From NCBI GenBank assembly GCA_001931875.2, contig MSJH02000235.1, positions 1 through 18,392 on the forward strand: DNA of 18,392 bases, in the 5' to 3' direction. The translations under genes were made by a program, and so were the position numbers. The notes beneath the pieces were generated by a model. It was given only the letters and a program-made list of their open reading frames with translations. It was not told the origin of the DNA and did not search any database. Shown here piece by piece: positions 17,732-18,392 of the stretch. How positions within the stretch are numbered: position 1 is the first letter of the stretch; every line of letters starts with the position of its first letter. This DNA comes from Byssochlamys sp. IMV 00236. Its lineage: Eukaryota > Ascomycota > Eurotiomycetes > Eurotiales > Thermoascaceae.

Positions 17732-18392
17732 TGAAACTCTGTTTGGTCTAAGGGGTGCAGCCAAGAAAAAGATCATTCAGTGCTCACTTATTATGGCCTC
17801 GGCTAGAGTAATTTATACTAACACTAATTCATGTTTACACAGTAGTTTATTAGGCAATGTTGAATCTGTTCCAGCAAGTGATATAAACAGCTGTCTCGAT
17901 GTTTCTCAAGAAAAAAAAAAAAAAAAAAACCAATACAGTGCCACATGACTGGATCTCAAAGAGAAAGGAGCTATGTTGTGAGAGCATTTGTTCCAAGTGT
18001 TTATGCTCTTTTACTATTTATTCTAAGCCACACTTTGTTCGTCTTTTTGACCGGAAAAAAAACCAACAGTCATCGGACAATGTTTAATCTCAGATACACC
18101 TTCGGGGCATACAGTTTGGCCTCTGCGTGTAAATGTACCCTTAGACTTGGCACAATTAAGTGTTCTTTCTCTGACTATATAATCCATAACAATGGTTGTA
18201 TGTATCAATCCAATACAATGATAAAAGATAGAGATATAAAGAGATAGAGATGGATGTGTTTGAGGATGCTTAAAAGAAATAGATGGATATCCCAAAAAAA
18301 GACACATTTGGAGATAGAAAAAGAGAGAGAGAGAGAGAGAGAGAGGAGGGGGAAAATGTAATGATGGAATGTATGATTAACTCTATTATTCT
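17732..18392. other. Right-end intergenic region, no supported gene
   Basis: Upstream flank of the leftward Vps60 gene. It contains a 19-nt poly-A run (17911-17929) and a GA-dinucleotide run near the right edge. Open frames of up to 100 codons occur (17945-18247 plus; 18023-18307 minus), but they overlap each other, show no domain and have no splice partners. Confidence 0.4.
18322..18346. repeat. (GA)n microsatellite
   Basis: About 12 GA units followed by a G-rich stretch. A shorter related run occurs at about 4746-4760. Confidence 0.9.

Noticed and set aside
17945..18307. Overlapping 100- and 94-codon ORFs near the right edge
   Set aside because: They lie opposite each other, are low in complexity or Cys/Ser-rich without motifs, and have no splice or promoter context.
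1..18392. CRISPR array, prophage, bacterial operon, tRNA or rRNA genes
   Set aside because: No spaced repeats, no bacterial-style gene strings and no cloverleaf or rRNA core motifs were seen; every confident gene has spliceosomal introns or eukaryotic signals.

Overview
This window looks like AT-rich nuclear DNA from a fungus, most likely an early-diverging lineage such as Mucoromycota; that placement is an inference from gene content and style. Coding sequences are split by many very short spliceosomal introns, mostly 51-74 nt, with GTAAGT-like donors and CTAAC/TTAAC-like branch sites. Intergenic DNA is rich in homopolymers and simple repeats, and the proteins carry Gln and Asn runs. I saw no bacterial operons, CRISPR arrays, rRNA or tRNA genes.

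Layout. 58-508 (-): 5' part of a split gene with a mitochondrial-type presequence, running off the left edge. 509-2369: no supported gene. 2370-2570 (+): single-exon 66-residue hydrophobic protein with an N-myristoylation signature and a good TATA box. 2571-4668: gene-poor, with coding-like but interrupted stretches. 4669-7424 (+): PAS-domain serine/threonine kinase (PAS kinase/PSK). 7789-9042 (+): class B J-domain co-chaperone in seven exons, one of only 14 nt. 9037-10240 (-): tubulin-tyrosine-ligase-like enzyme whose coding end overlaps the J-protein's by 6 bp. 11391-12547 (-): DUF7082 (MedA/ACON-3-like) putative regulator. 12548-14278: divergent intergenic region. 14279-16470 (+): Pcf11, the cleavage/polyadenylation and termination factor. 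16615-17629 (-): Vps60/CHMP5, an ESCRT-III-type protein. 17630-18392: no supported gene.

The genes are ordinary housekeeping and regulatory genes (nutrient/energy kinase, chaperone, tubulin modification, development, mRNA 3'-end formation, endosomal sorting) and do not form one pathway. The architecture is the interesting part: two probable GC-AG introns in neighbouring genes, a 14-nt microexon inside the J-domain, a tail-to-tail overlap of two coding regions, tiny first exons, and a small acylated hydrophobic protein. I did not find an undescribed multi-gene system. Exon models come from reading frame, splice motifs and recalled family motifs, without transcript data.
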